A stretch of 64,000 nt of DNA. Origin: Malus domestica (taxonomy: Eukaryota > Streptophyta > Magnoliopsida > Rosales > Rosaceae). Shown in pieces: positions 21,621-32,217 of the stretch. The stretch covers positions 11,627,501 through 11,691,500 of the forward strand of contig NC_091673.1 of NCBI RefSeq assembly GCF_042453785.1. The letters run 5' to 3'. Position numbers and translations under genes: made by a program. The notes under the pieces are model-generated. The model searched no databases and had not been told where the DNA came from. It saw only the letters and a program-made list of their open reading frames with translations. Within the stretch, counting starts at the first letter, position 1; each line of letters begins with the position of its first letter.

Positions 21621-22955
21621 ATGATCTACAAATCCCACATTTTGTTTCCTCTGGTTTTGTTATCCTTGTTCTCATCAAACACCGTTCGTGTTCGAAGCGA
21701 AGGCTCCGGCTCAGAGTCCTATATACTTTCCTGTGGCTCGTCTTCCGACGGGGAAACGGATTCTGATGGCCGGAAATGGACAACGGATTCCAAATACCTC
21801 GTCGCCTCCAACAATACGAAGACTGCGAAAGCCGAGTACCAAGACCCTGCCCTGCCATCCAAAGTCCCATTCACGACAGCACGAATCATGAACTCTGCAA
21901 CATCATACAAGTTCTCTGTTCCATCAAGCAAACGCATGTTGGTCAGGTTCCAATTCTACCCATCCACGTACGACTCCGCCGATTCCTTGAACGGGGTTTT
22001 CGAAGTCACCGCCAACGGCCTCACCCTGCTTAAAAACTTCAGTCCTTTCATCACAGCGTTGGCCCTCACGCAGTACTACATCATAAGAGAGTACTCAATT
22101 GTCCCCGCCGAGTCCGGCATTCTCAATATCACGTTCACGCCGTCCCCGAATCGCGAAAATACGTTCGCTTTCGTGAACTCAGTGGAGGTGATCCCAATGG
22201 AGGAAATCTTCAAGCCGACCGACTTGATCGGCTTCCGAGGCCAAACTATCGACGTCCAAAACTCCTCCCTCCAGACAATGTACAGGTTAAGCGTCGGAGG
22301 GGAGTACATTCCCGCAAACAAGGATTCGGGACTCGCACGAACATGGTGGGACGACTCGCCATACCTACTAAATTCAGCTTACGGGGCCTCGTATTTCGAC
22401 GGGGCATTTCTCGGGGTTTCGATCAAAGCTCCTGAAAATGTCACCATCGGACACACGAAGGACGTCCCCGAATATATTGCTCCTCTAACGGTGTACAAAA
22501 CTGCGAGATCGATGGGGCCGAACCCTCACTTCAACGAGAAATACAACCTCACTTGGGTTTTTCAGGTGGACGCAAATTTCACCTACGTCGTTCGGTTCCA
22601 TTTCTGCGACTTTCAAAACACACTGGTGAACCAGAGAACGTTCGATATATATCTCAACAATAAAACGGCGGAGGAGTCGGCGGATGTGATCCAGTGGGCC
22701 GGGGCAATCGGAATCCCGGTTTACAAGGATTATGCCACTCATGTGAACGACAGAGACGGTGATGATCTTCTTTGGGTGGGTTTGCATCCGAATGTGAAGA
22801 CGCATCCGCAGTACTATGATGCCATACTCAATGGACTGGAGGTTTTTAAGGTTAATGACAAGCACGGGAACTTGGCGGGTTCAAATCCTGTGCCTTCAAA
22901 AATGCTTCTTAAGGCAGACGCTGCAGCCAGGGGTATACTGGCAAACACTGCCTAG
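21621..22955 (+). CDS. Kinase-less CrRLK1L ectodomain protein (malectin-like)
   Basis: A single open frame of 444 residues starts [20 protein letters not shown], a signal peptide to about residue 26. The remainder is two malectin-like domains as in the CrRLK1L receptors FERONIA, ANXUR, HERK1 and THESEUS1, with family landmarks [51 protein letters not shown] and [13 protein letters not shown]. Many N-glycosylation sites (NIT, NSS, NVT, NLT, NFT, NKT) are kept. It stops 15 residues after the [12 protein letters not shown] motif, just before the point where its neighbour has its membrane helix. No kinase-coding DNA follows. It would be a secreted or wall-associated protein, possibly a ligand-sequestering or co-receptor form. 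The absence of internal stops suggests either selection or a recent origin. The start matches that of the neighbour. Confidence 0.85.
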   Translation: MIYKSHILFPLVLLSLFSSNTVRVRSEGSGSESYILSCGSSSDGETDSDGRKWTTDSKYLVASNNTKTAKAEYQDPALPSKVPFTTARIMNSATSYKFSVPSSKRMLVRFQFYPSTYDSADSLNGVFEVTANGLTLLKNFSPFITALALTQYYIIREYSIVPAESGILNITFTPSPNRENTFAFVNSVEVIPMEEIFKPTDLIGFRGQTIDVQNSSLQTMYRLSVGGEYIPANKDSGLARTWWDDSPYLLNSAYGASYFDGAFLGVSIKAPENVTIGHTKDVPEYIAPLTVYKTARSMGPNPHFNEKYNLTWVFQVDANFTYVVRFHFCDFQNTLVNQRTFDIYLNNKTAEESADVIQWAGAIGIPVYKDYATHVNDRDGDDLLWVGLHPNVKTHPQYYDAILNGLEVFKVNDKHGNLAGSNPVPSKMLLKADAAARGILANTA

Positions 22956-23324
22956 GGTTTTGAAGTGATTTTCTGGAAAGGATACCTTGTAATTATACTC
23001 CAAAAAGTTTGATTCACTGGTTTTAATTTTAAATTTGTTTAAATTTGACAATTTTGATTCTTTTTTGTAACTTTAATTTGAGATGGTCGACTATGGTCTG
23101 AATAAATTTGACTCAGGGTTAATTTCACCTATATAAGCTAACAATTAGTGTAAATATCCTTGTCGCGTTTGAAAAGTCCTGAGACGTATAAACTCTTTAC
23201 TAACACTAATATTGTAACTTTGAGATAATCACAAAATTTGAGTGTCCGTAATTGTTTTTTCCTTCAACTTGTGTATTGATTTCTGAAAAAAGCATTATTT
23301 AATTTTCCACATGCAATCTAGCTA

Positions 23325-23811
23325 GGCTAAATCGTCAAAATGGTCTCCGAGATTTGCATAACTTATCACTTTGGTCCTTGAGATTCCAAATCGATAAAAG
23401 TGGTCCCTGAGATTGTCCACCATCCATCATTTTGGTCATTCCGTTAAAAACTCCATTAAGTGTTCCAGATCTCTTGGCCGGAAGTTTGAGCAATTTCAAA
23501 TTTGAGGCTATTTTTCGGCCATCTCCAGCAACCATTGTGCTTCAAAATAGGTATAATCTTATTCTACACTTTCCTATCTTCATTTTGATATATTATGGGT
23601 TGAATTTGATTAAGAAACGATTGAGTTACGAAGCTTTGAAAATTGCCCAAACTTCCGGCCAAAAGCTCTGGGACACTTAACGGAGTTTTTAACGGAATGA
23701 CCAAAATGATGGATGGTGGACAATCTCAGGGACCACTTTTTTCGACTTGGAATCTCAGGGACCAAAGTAATGAGTTATGCAAATCTCAGGGACCATTTTA
23801 GCGATTTACCC
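23325..23811. mobile_element. Mutator-like MITE with long hairpin arms
   Basis: The left end GGCTAAATCGTCAAAATGGT and the right end inverted GGGTAAATCGCTAAAATGGT match, and pairing continues for roughly 190 bp on each side (for example CCATCCATCATTTTGGTCAT against its inverse). The element is 487 bp, flanked by the 9-bp duplication ATCTAGCTA (23316-23324 and 23812-23820). It lies 370 bp downstream of the ectodomain gene, and its transcript would fold into a long hairpin. Confidence 0.85.
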
Positions 23812-23820
23812 ATCTAGCTA

Positions 23821-25735
23821 TAATAAGGAAGACTAATGGTAACATAATCTTGGGCTTGTTTGAGAAATTTTTTAAGAGAAAATATTTTTGGAACCAATTT
23901 ATAGTAAAAATGCAAGTAAATCTTAGAAAAGCACTTGTGATTATTTTAGAGCAAGTACGATATTCATTGATAGGCAAAGGAATATGTAACATAATTGAGT
24001 ATAGGGTGCAATAAATGGGCCTCGATAAAAACTTTATCGGGGATTTCAAACCGGATGAAAGGAAAAAGAGCGTTCAGCAGCAACAAATTACAAAGTTGTA
24101 CCATCCTCAAAGAGAAGATCCAAAATTACAGTAGGGTTCCTCAAACCAAATTAGTTGATTGTCTAAAGCCAAACTCAGTCTTGCCAATAGATGTGCCACC
24201 TTGTTCTTCTCTCTTCGACTAAGCGTGATCTTCGAGTGGGGAATTGAATGCATAACATGGTGAGCATCATTCGCTACGTGCCCAGAGGGAGAGGTATCAT
24301 CTGCGGCATCCCGTTACAGTGCAACAAGTACCAACTGCGCGTTGTGATTTTGAAATGAAAAGCCAGACAGAGAAGACTCTTTACAAGGGCCATGCATCCT
24401 TTAAGTTATTTTTGTCCACTCGATTTTTTGGTATATGGGAACCTGCTACGTTGGCCATTTACAAGGAAACGTACAGTATCGAGTGTGGTGGTGGACCTAG
24501 TGGAAATGGCACTTTGGTTACAGAAAAGTGTTAATTCGTTAAACACATTAGTCACGGTTCCGTATGGAAGTCCTACAGAATTCATAATAGTTATTGGTTC
24601 CGGTGGTGGTACTGTTAGTGATGGTGGCCGTGGCGTTCGGTTCTCTCTTAAAAACAGACTATAAAAGTTGCTCGACTACTACGAGATATATAGTTGTACT
24701 CACGTTGAAGGCATTTATCAAAATGGTTAACGTGAGAAAATATTTAAGAAAGGATTAAGAAACAGCTCTTTTTTTTTTAACAGGTAGGTATTTCAATGGG
24801 ACTTTTCTCGACTATCTATTTACAGGCGTAAGGCACGACGAGTTAAATGTGAACAACATAACAAAAGAAAGAAAAATCAAAATTTCTCCTTATTTGATGA
24901 TGTGTTTTGTGCATAAATATTGTATACATGTTCATGTAGTCATCATAGTAAGCTGACTCACCTCCTTTATGGAACAGCACATTTGTAGAAAAATGATTTC
25001 TACACACAATTTTTCTTCTCATGCACACTGATATTTATTCTAGTATCTAAATCGAATGAAGCACGAGTCACTTAGTACTATAGTCTGGTGGTATTACTCT
25101 ATACTTGAAAGTGAGCCGAATTCTTCATTCCTATAAAAATATCAATGTACTAAAAAAAATCGAATAAAGCACGAGTACCAATGAACATAAATAAGTATGA
25201 ATGTGCAAAAGGAAAAAAATGATGTGCAGTAATTATTTACCCATTTATATCCCAACAATCTAAATGCATCACCACCCAAACCTAACCTAAAGAAACGCCA
25301 AGGCAGTCAATACCAAAGAGCATTTACCGTTCCTCTCTCTTGCCCCGTTACTCTCTAACCAGTAACAACCCCTCCTATCCTAACGTTCCCGTTAGACCCT
25401 GGCAAAAAAACCTCCCTCACAAAAAAAGGAACAAAAAATACAGAAGAAATGAAAGCAAAACACAGTTTGATTTTGTAATTCTTGCCTCCTCTTGAAAATC
25501 CCAGGTAAATTTTCAATCTTTACCTTTCAATGAAACAAAAAAAAGCAGATCTAGTTTCAGTCAAACTATTGTCATTGAATTGAGCCCTAGAGAAGTCCAT
25601 TTTGGACAGGAAAACATTTCCTCTTTTGTTCTTGTTCTCCTGTACTATTTTTTTTCCTGTGTCCTACATCGATCATCTTCCTCCCTCACCTTTCAGTTCC
25701 TGAATCTCCCATCAAAAGGGTTTCTCTTTCCAGCT
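23821..25735. other. Intergenic DNA and promoter of the receptor kinase
   Basis: No coding exon is supported. Short open frames at 24319-24664 have no recognisable domain. From about 25330 the sequence resembles the upstream region of the first receptor gene and forms the promoter and leader of the second. An in-frame upstream ATG at 25580 would add a leader of 52 residues that the family does not have. Confidence 0.6.
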
Positions 25736-28318
25736 ATGATCTCCAAAACCCACATTTTACTTTCTCTGATCATATTATCCTTCTCCTTAAACGCCATTCA
25801 TGTTCTCAGCAAAGACACTGGCTCTGAATCTTACATCATTGCTTGCGGCTCTTCGAGCGGTGGCACCGACTCCGACGGCCGCAGATGGGTACCAGATTCC
25901 CGGTTTCTAAAATCCTCGGAGAATTCAAAGACCGCGACGGCGCAATACCAAGATCCTTCTCTGCCTTCCCAAATCCCGTACATGTCTGCAAGAATTTTCA
26001 ACTCTGCAGCATCCTACAAGTTCTTTGTTTCCCCACGACAGCGCCTACTGGTCAGGCTCCATTTTTATCCGTCTTCCTATGACGGCCTCGAGGCTTCGAA
26101 CTCGTATTTCGACGTGATCGCAAACGGGTTTTCACTCCTCCGCAATTTCAGCGCCGCCATTACAACCCAAGCTCTCACGCAGGCCTACATCATGAGAGAA
26201 TTCTCACTCGTTCCCGCCCAATCCGGCAATCTCAACATAACATTCGTACCCTCGTCGCAACATGATAAGTCCTATGCTTTTGTCAATGGCATTGAGGTAA
26301 TTTCGATGCCGGCCGAGATGTTTCAGCCAGCGAACATGATCGGGTTTCAGGACCAAACCATCGATGTACAAAACTCTTCCCTTCAGACAATGTTTAGGCT
26401 CAATGTCGGTGGACAGTTTATTCCGACAAGAAATGATTCGGGGCTGACAAGAACATGGTACGACGATTCGCCGTACTTGTTCGGTGCAGCATTTGGAGTC
26501 ACATGTCAGGCTGAGAAAAATGTTAGCATAAAATATCCTAGTAATTTGCCGGAGTACATTGCTCCTCCCAACGTCTACGGCACTGCGCGATCGATGGGAC
26601 CGAATTCGAAAATCAATCAGAATTACAATCTCACATGGGTTTTCACCGTTGATGCAAATTTCACATATGTTGTTAGGTTACATTTCTGTGAGCTTCAACT
26701 CACCAGGATCAATCAGAGGGTGTTCGATATTTTTCTCAACAACCAAACAGCGCAGCAGACTGCGGACGTTATTGCTTGGTCAGGGTCCATAGGAGTGCCG
26801 GTTTACAAGGATTATGCAACTTTTGTTAATGACAGAGATGGTGACGAAGAAATATGGGTGGCATTGCATCCATCTGTGTCCGAGAAACCAGAGTACTATG
26901 ATTCGATTCTTAATGGTTTGGAGATCTTTAAGCTCAATGATACGCGTGGGAATTTAGCCGGTCCCAATCCTGTGCCATCTAAGATGCTTCAAGACGCTGA
27001 GGCTGCTGCAGCAAGTACTTTTTCTCCCCCAGCAGGGTCCAAGAGCAAGGGTGAAGTAATTGGAATAGCTGGCGGGGCTGCTGGCGGCGCGGCTGTGGTT
27101 GCGGCATTGTGCATTGCTGTGTACATAAAGAAGAAGAGAAAGAGTGGAATGGATCCCGGGATGGGCAATTGGTTGCCTCTTTATGGTAACTCTAACACAT
27201 CAACTATTTCGGGCAAGAGTAATACAGGTAGCAGCCATCTTTCGAGCCTGGCTGCAGGTCTTTGCAGGCATTTCTCATTGCCTGAGATCAAACATGGCAC
27301 CAAGAATTTCGACGAATCTCAAGTTATTGGGGTTGGAGGATTTGGGAAGGTTTACAAGGGCATTATTGATGGAGGCACCAAAGTGGCTATTAAAAGATCA
27401 AATCCATCTTCAGAGCAAGGTGTTCACGAGTTCCAAACGGAAATCGAGATGCTTTCAAAGCTCAGGCACAGGCATTTAGTCTCTTTGATTGGTTTTTGCG
27501 AAGAGGACGGCGAGATGATTCTGGTTTATGATTACATGGCTAATGGGACTCTAAGGGAGCATTTGTACAAGAGCAAAAATCCTTCCTTGTCATGGAAGCA
27601 AAGGTTGGAAATTTGCATTGGAGCTGCTAGGGGACTGCATTATCTTCACACTGGTGCAAGATACACCATCATCCACAGAGATGTGAAAACCACAAACATA
27701 TTGTTGGATGAGAATTGGGTAGCTAAAGTCTCTGACTTTGGGCTATCAAAAACAGGTCCTAATCTTCACCAAACCCATGTGAGTACAATGGTGAAGGGCA
27801 GCTTTGGGTACTTGGACCCCGAATATTTTCGGAGGCAACAATTGACGGAAAAATCTGATGTTTACTCTTTTGGGGTAGTCTTGTTTGAGGTCTTGTGTGC
27901 AAGGCCGGCCCTCAATGCTTCATTGCCTAAGGAGCAAGTTAGTCTTGCAGATTGGGCAATACATTGTCTAAAAAAGGGAATTCTCTTCGAAATTATTGAT
28001 CCACATCTCAAGTCAGGGCCGCCTATTAATCCTGAGTGCTTGAAAAAGTTTGCAGAGACAGCTGAGAAATGCTTAGCTGATCATGGACTTGAACGCCCTT
28101 CAATGGGGGACGTGCTTTGGAACCTTGAGTTTGCTCTTCAACTGCATGAAAACCCTGATGGAGAAGCAGTTGCTGCTCAAGATAAAGCAAATGATGCTTA
28201 TGCTATGCACAATGCCACACTGACAATTGAGGAAGAGACCGTTTCAAGTGAGGCTACGATCGATGACTTAAACACAAGTGCAGTTTTTTCACAAATAGTG
28301 AATCCAAGAGGAAGATGA
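25736..28318 (+). CDS. CrRLK1L receptor-like kinase, FERONIA/ANXUR clade
   Basis: An intronless gene of 860 residues, typical of the family. The start MISKTHILLSLIILSFSLNA is chosen because it begins a signal peptide (to ~25) and aligns with the neighbour gene. Two malectin-like domains fill ~28-420. The transmembrane helix is 441-464, followed by KKKRK. The Ser/Thr kinase has the glycine loop GVGGFGKV (532-539), Lys553 in VAIK, HRD at 647-649 and DFG at 667-669, so it looks active. The tail ends FSQIVNPRGR, a hallmark of FER/ANX proteins. Known members sense RALF peptides and wall integrity at the plasma membrane through LLG co-receptors, controlling cell growth, pollen tube integrity and fertilisation. 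I cannot decide between a FERONIA and an ANXUR orthologue by eye. Confidence 0.95.
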   Translation: MISKTHILLSLIILSFSLNAIHVLSKDTGSESYIIACGSSSGGTDSDGRRWVPDSRFLKSSENSKTATAQYQDPSLPSQIPYMSARIFNSAASYKFFVSPRQRLLVRLHFYPSSYDGLEASNSYFDVIANGFSLLRNFSAAITTQALTQAYIMREFSLVPAQSGNLNITFVPSSQHDKSYAFVNGIEVISMPAEMFQPANMIGFQDQTIDVQNSSLQTMFRLNVGGQFIPTRNDSGLTRTWYDDSPYLFGAAFGVTCQAEKNVSIKYPSNLPEYIAPPNVYGTARSMGPNSKINQNYNLTWVFTVDANFTYVVRLHFCELQLTRINQRVFDIFLNNQTAQQTADVIAWSGSIGVPVYKDYATFVNDRDGDEEIWVALHPSVSEKPEYYDSILNGLEIFKLNDTRGNLAGPNPVPSKMLQDAEAAAASTFSPPAGSKSKGEVIGIAGGAAGGAAVVAALCIAVYIKKKRKSGMDPGMGNWLPLYGNSNTSTISGKSNTGSSHLSSLAAGLCRHFSLPEIKHGTKNFDESQVIGVGGFGKVYKGIIDGGTKVAIKRSNPSSEQGVHEFQTEIEMLSKLRHRHLVSLIGFCEEDGEMILVYDYMANGTLREHLYKSKNPSLSWKQRLEICIGAARGLHYLHTGARYTIIHRDVKTTNILLDENWVAKVSDFGLSKTGPNLHQTHVSTMVKGSFGYLDPEYFRRQQLTEKSDVYSFGVVLFEVLCARPALNASLPKEQVSLADWAIHCLKKGILFEIIDPHLKSGPPINPECLKKFAETAEKCLADHGLERPSMGDVLWNLEFALQLHENPDGEAVAAQDKANDAYAMHNATLTIEEETVSSEATIDDLNTSAVFSQIVNPRGR

Positions 28319-28963
28319 GACAGACTATGCATATCGTTTACCACTTTTTTCCTATGTTTTATTTTGTCTAGGAATTTTGTTTTGTAGGCTGTGTTCTAAT
28401 ATTATATATTATGCTTCTTCAATTCAGTTTTTCACCTTGATAGATATGAGAATAGAGGATTGAAACTATCACAGAAATTGTTTTGGAGGTTCGATGCATG
28501 CCTTGTAAATTATATTCCAGCACACTTTGCCAATTAGGTTGAAGCCTTCGTTAGATCTTGTTTTGGTTTCTGTATCTGAAGGAAATGAATGGGGGAAATA
28601 AATTGTTCCAATCTTCAAAATCAAATAATATTTGCAGCTGTTCACCAAAAAATAAAAAGAATTTTTTTGCATTTGGTACTAAATTCATGGCTATATAGAT
28701 ACGGAGTTCATTAATTCAAAAACTACAGTACCAAAATACCTAAGGAACAATAAGCAATTTGTGAGGCCATTTTTTTTTCTAAAAAATAACACATAACTTA
28801 CGCAGGAGTTGAAAATTTAATATAAAAAAATATTATTACATCAACATATAAATCATATCGGAAATAAAATATTAGCTATAGTAGCTAGGGTTTGGAAACT
28901 AAAAGCTGAGCTACATGCAAGATGCAACTGTTTATTATATCATCTCTTGAAAGTGTTTGGGGC
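28319..28963. other. 3' flanks between convergent genes
   Basis: Holds the 3' UTR region of the receptor kinase (plus strand) and of the TPD1-like gene (minus strand). AT-rich; no further gene seen. Confidence 0.6.
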
Positions 28964-29584
28964 TCAGCAAAACTGGGCAGACTTAAAAGAAATGGGGAAC
29001 TTGAAGGTGGTAGCGTAAGTGAAGCTGATGACATCATGGGGCCTCAATGGCTCTCCTCCATTCACCAAGCAATCGTCGTCCGCGATCCTTGTGAAGACAG
29101 ATGGGGGTATAACTTCTGCGGAGGCAAACTGACCACAGTGGACATGGATTTGTGAAGGAGCACAATCAGTACAGGTGTTCACAATCTCTACTGCGTACTT
29201 TGGGATCCCAGTTGCTGAAATTTGGCCCTGTGAGATGCTTATGTCTCTGTCTCCGCAGCTCGCTACAAAATTTATTCAAACCTTATTAATTAAGTAGCAT
29301 GTTACAATTAAACAAAATTTTGAAATTCTGATTTATTTGTGAAGACAACAAACTTATGAAAAACTATATTGTCATGGACTACCGAAGATGAGAAATCTAT
29401 AGTACAGAGAAGTGTGAGATGACATTTTTTAAGTGTCAATAACAATACAAATTTTTTATTTGATATTTACCTTGTTGCAAAAGCTTTCTGTGGGTTGAGT
29501 TCGCATGTTGTGATTCCAAAGTTGTTGCTGCAGATAAGTAAAAAGTCATGAATCACTCACTTATACATTTATATCTTGATATGA

Positions 29585-29619
<35 letters not shown>

Positions 29620-29745
29620 TATTATGTATATACATAATTAAGCAGAGGTGAGAGTTGCAGTACCAGAATGTGCTCCATGTAGAATGCAGAATCTAAACAT
29701 GAGCATCATGAAAAAGTAGGCGAAGCATAAATGGGAAGAGGCCAT
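28964..29745 (-). CDS. TPD1-like secreted cysteine-rich protein
   Basis: Three exons join in frame: 29745-29664, 29527-29471 and 29262-28964 (438 nt, 145 residues). All junctions are GT-AG. The start MASSHLCFAYFFMMLMFRFC is a signal peptide. Exon 2 adds a KLLQQ linker. Exon 3 carries the TPD1 domain: SCGDRDISISQGQ, YAVEIVNTCTDC, IHVHCGQFAS, FTRIADDDCLVN, GEPL and the end FKSAQFC, with six cysteines spaced as in TAPETUM DETERMINANT 1. In Arabidopsis, TPD1 is the secreted ligand of the EMS1/EXS receptor kinase that specifies tapetal cells in anthers; TDL1-type relatives act elsewhere in the flower. This copy is shorter at its N-terminus than TPD1, so it is a TPD1-like/TDL1-like paralogue. Intron 1 has a (CA)n tract. 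Confidence 0.88.
29587..29615. repeat. (CA)n microsatellite in TPD1-like intron 1
   Basis: Uninterrupted ACAC run of about 29 bp. Confidence 0.95.
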
Positions 29746-30289
29746 GTTTTCTTTAGTCAAAAAAGGGAGAACCTGAAAACAAAGTTGGATTCTCAAGAGT
29801 CACGAAGTGGCTTTTTCCAAAAGTGCTTGATACAATCCAATCAACAATAAAAAAAAATATTATATATATATATAGATGCACAACAAAGAAGTACACGAAT
29901 TGAACAAAGTACTAAAACAAGAGAATTTCTAAATTGGTGCATGTCAATTTATAAATTCTGATTTTTACTTAAATTCCAAGTTTATTTCCCTCATTTAAAT
30001 CTCCAGACATGAGAAAAGAAAAAACTCTTGGCATATAATGGTTTAGGGTTTTTTTTCTTTTTCTTATGGTTTTCATTTTTTTAGGATATCTGATGTTTTA
30101 AACAATAGAAAATCGAAGTGCATACATGAGAAGCGACTAATTAGTGCAAGAAAGAATTAAAGGGCATGAAAACTAAGTACAGGAATCGAATTGATCGAGA
30201 GTTCGGACAAAAAAAAAATATAGAGTAACAAAAAGAAAGAAACTACAAGAACAACAATAAAGACACCTACAAAATTCATATGGATTTTA

Positions 30290-30690
30290 AACAAAGATTT
30301 TAAGGGATTTTAAAAGTGATAGATTTTATAGGATTTAAGAGGATTAAAGACACCTACAAAATTCATATGGATTTTAAAGAATTTGAATGGATTGTGGTGG
30401 AAGGATTTGAAATCCTAGGGGGGTGAGGTTGGATTCTTTCTAGTCTTGGTTATATGTACTTTTGCTCTCAAATCCCACAAAATCCACAACTTATTGAAAT
30501 TCTCCAAAATCTTAATTTTTTTAATACACTTAGATTTTGATGGATTTTAAAATCCTTTAAAATCTTTTAATTGACTACACGTAGATTTGAATGGATTCTA
30601 AAATCCTTTAAAATCTTTTAATTAACTACACTAGGATTTTAAAGTCTTTTAAAATCATCTCAAATCCGAGTTTGACTACACCCCCTTAGT
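30290..30690. repeat. MITE-like repeat built of GATTTTAAA motifs
   Basis: GATTTTAAA and its inverse TTTAAAATC recur more than ten times. The segment CACCTACAAAATTCATATGG is itself repeated (near 30264 and 30350). The right edge ACACCCCCTTA resembles a PIF/Harbinger-type terminus next to TTA. The left edge is unclear. Confidence 0.45.
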
Positions 30691-31303
30691 GTTTGAGAAA
30701 CCTTAATTAAAAAAAAAGCTACTTAACAAAAGTGCTAACACTTCAAAAATTATAAACTTACAAGAAATCTGGAAGTAAAATGGGTAGAAAAGATAAACTA
30801 CATAAAGAAATTTACCGGAGAACGAAAGGTAGGAGGAGAGGATAGCAAAACAATTTGGGTCATATTCTGTTAAACCTTGGTTTATATATAGGGTTTTTTC
30901 CCAGGAATTATGAAACATTACTTGGCACATAATTCACTGCCTTCAAACCATTTCTGGTTTGGTCTTCTGGGATTAATTCTTGGGATTGAATCCGGCTGTC
31001 CGCTATCTTCCTGATCTGAATCTTGATTCTTGCTCCAACTCTGAGATTTTCTTCCTTACTTGGACTCCAAGACACGCAGATACTTTCCTATGTAATTTTT
31101 CAGCGGTTTCATTCCATTACTGTTTTCTTTGTTCGTTAAGACAGATGGGTCAAACTTGAATTGTAGTAAAAAACGTGGAAATTACTGTAAAGGGAAACTT
31201 GAATTATTATTTTTTAAATGATGAGTGAGTTGATTTGAAATAAGTAAAATTTGACTCATCCACAATAATATAATTTTAAACTCGCGACTTATAATATTGT
31301 CGG

Positions 31304-31452
31304 ATGAGAAATGCTAAGGAGACTTTCTAAAAAATGAGTTTTTATCACCTTATTTTTTATACGATATTTTATAATGTTGGGACGATAATTAATGTTAAAT
31401 TGTGAGGGGGCAGAAAGTCTCACTTTGAGAGAGTCTTCTTAGCATTTTTCAT
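31304..31452. mobile_element. Small hairpin MITE
   Basis: ATGAGAAATGCTAAGGAGAC at the left and, inverted, ATGAAAAATGCTAAGAAGAC at the right form a 149-bp element. A half copy (GAGTCTCCTTAGCAT) follows near 31501. No coding content; target duplication not clear. Confidence 0.55.
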
Positions 31453-32217
31453 GGGAATTTAGGCCTAATATGAAAAATAATTATTAGGGTCGCTCATTTT
31501 CAGAGTCTCCTTAGCATCTAGTCGTTTATGTAGTACCATCAAAAGATTCAATCATTAATTAATCGTGTGTGTGTGTATATATATATATATATTGATTTAC
31601 ATGCATGGTTATGCTTGTTTATCATCTCATCAGTGTGGTACACGACTACACTCCACCAATAACTAATTAGAATCACTCATTGGAATCATGTGTGCTGATT
31701 GACAACAGAATGACCAAAAGAAATTGACCAATAGCCAAATGATCAAACGATAGTCCTCCTTTATTAATTGATTGGAGAAGATTGTAAATTCGATTCACGT
31801 ATATGCATGGGCAGTACATTATACATAAATAATTCGATAACTGGGTGTGACTAATCCAACTGTGACGACGTAACTTTGTTGTGTAAACCCCAATTTAAAA
31901 TGGTATTGCCATTGATGTTGTCCAGTAAATTACAAGGGCCCCGATAGAACAATTCAAGCTTTTGAGTCAGAGATATGAAATATACAAAGCGAACCCTCAA
32001 AATTCATGCTACAAATTAATCACAGAGGCCATAGAAAGGAGGCCTCTTAATTTATCCCAGTATATATACTGCAACCGGATTTCAGTGGGAGATTGCAGGG
32101 TCAAATGAATCCTATATACGATTCAAATGCTCTACCTTTTCTGTACTAGAAGATCCCTCTGGAGATCCTCTCCATCTTATGTAACAGGTTCTCCATTGGC
32201 AAATCTCACTACAATGC

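Larger units (their letters stand above)
29746..32217. other. Intergenic region with small repeats
   Basis: No protein gene is supported. Around 30290-30680 there are many partial copies of GGATTTTAAAATCCTTT-type sequence in both orientations, ending TTTGACTACACCCCCTTA, which looks like a MITE. A second hairpin element is at 31304-31452. A GT/AT microsatellite lies at 31566-31592. The stretch 29746-30240 probably contains the TPD1-like promoter. Confidence 0.5.

Noticed and set aside
21688-22865. Several overlapping frames in other phases within the ectodomain gene
   Set aside because: They are shadows of the malectin-coding frame caused by its GC-rich codons.
24319-24664. Two overlapping plus-strand frames of 71 and 90 codons
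   Set aside because: No recognisable domain, no splice support and no similarity to the nearby genes.
25580-25735. Upstream in-frame ATG extending the receptor kinase by 52 residues
   Set aside because: The extension would bury the signal peptide, is absent from the family, and the neighbouring paralogue starts at the internal ATG position.
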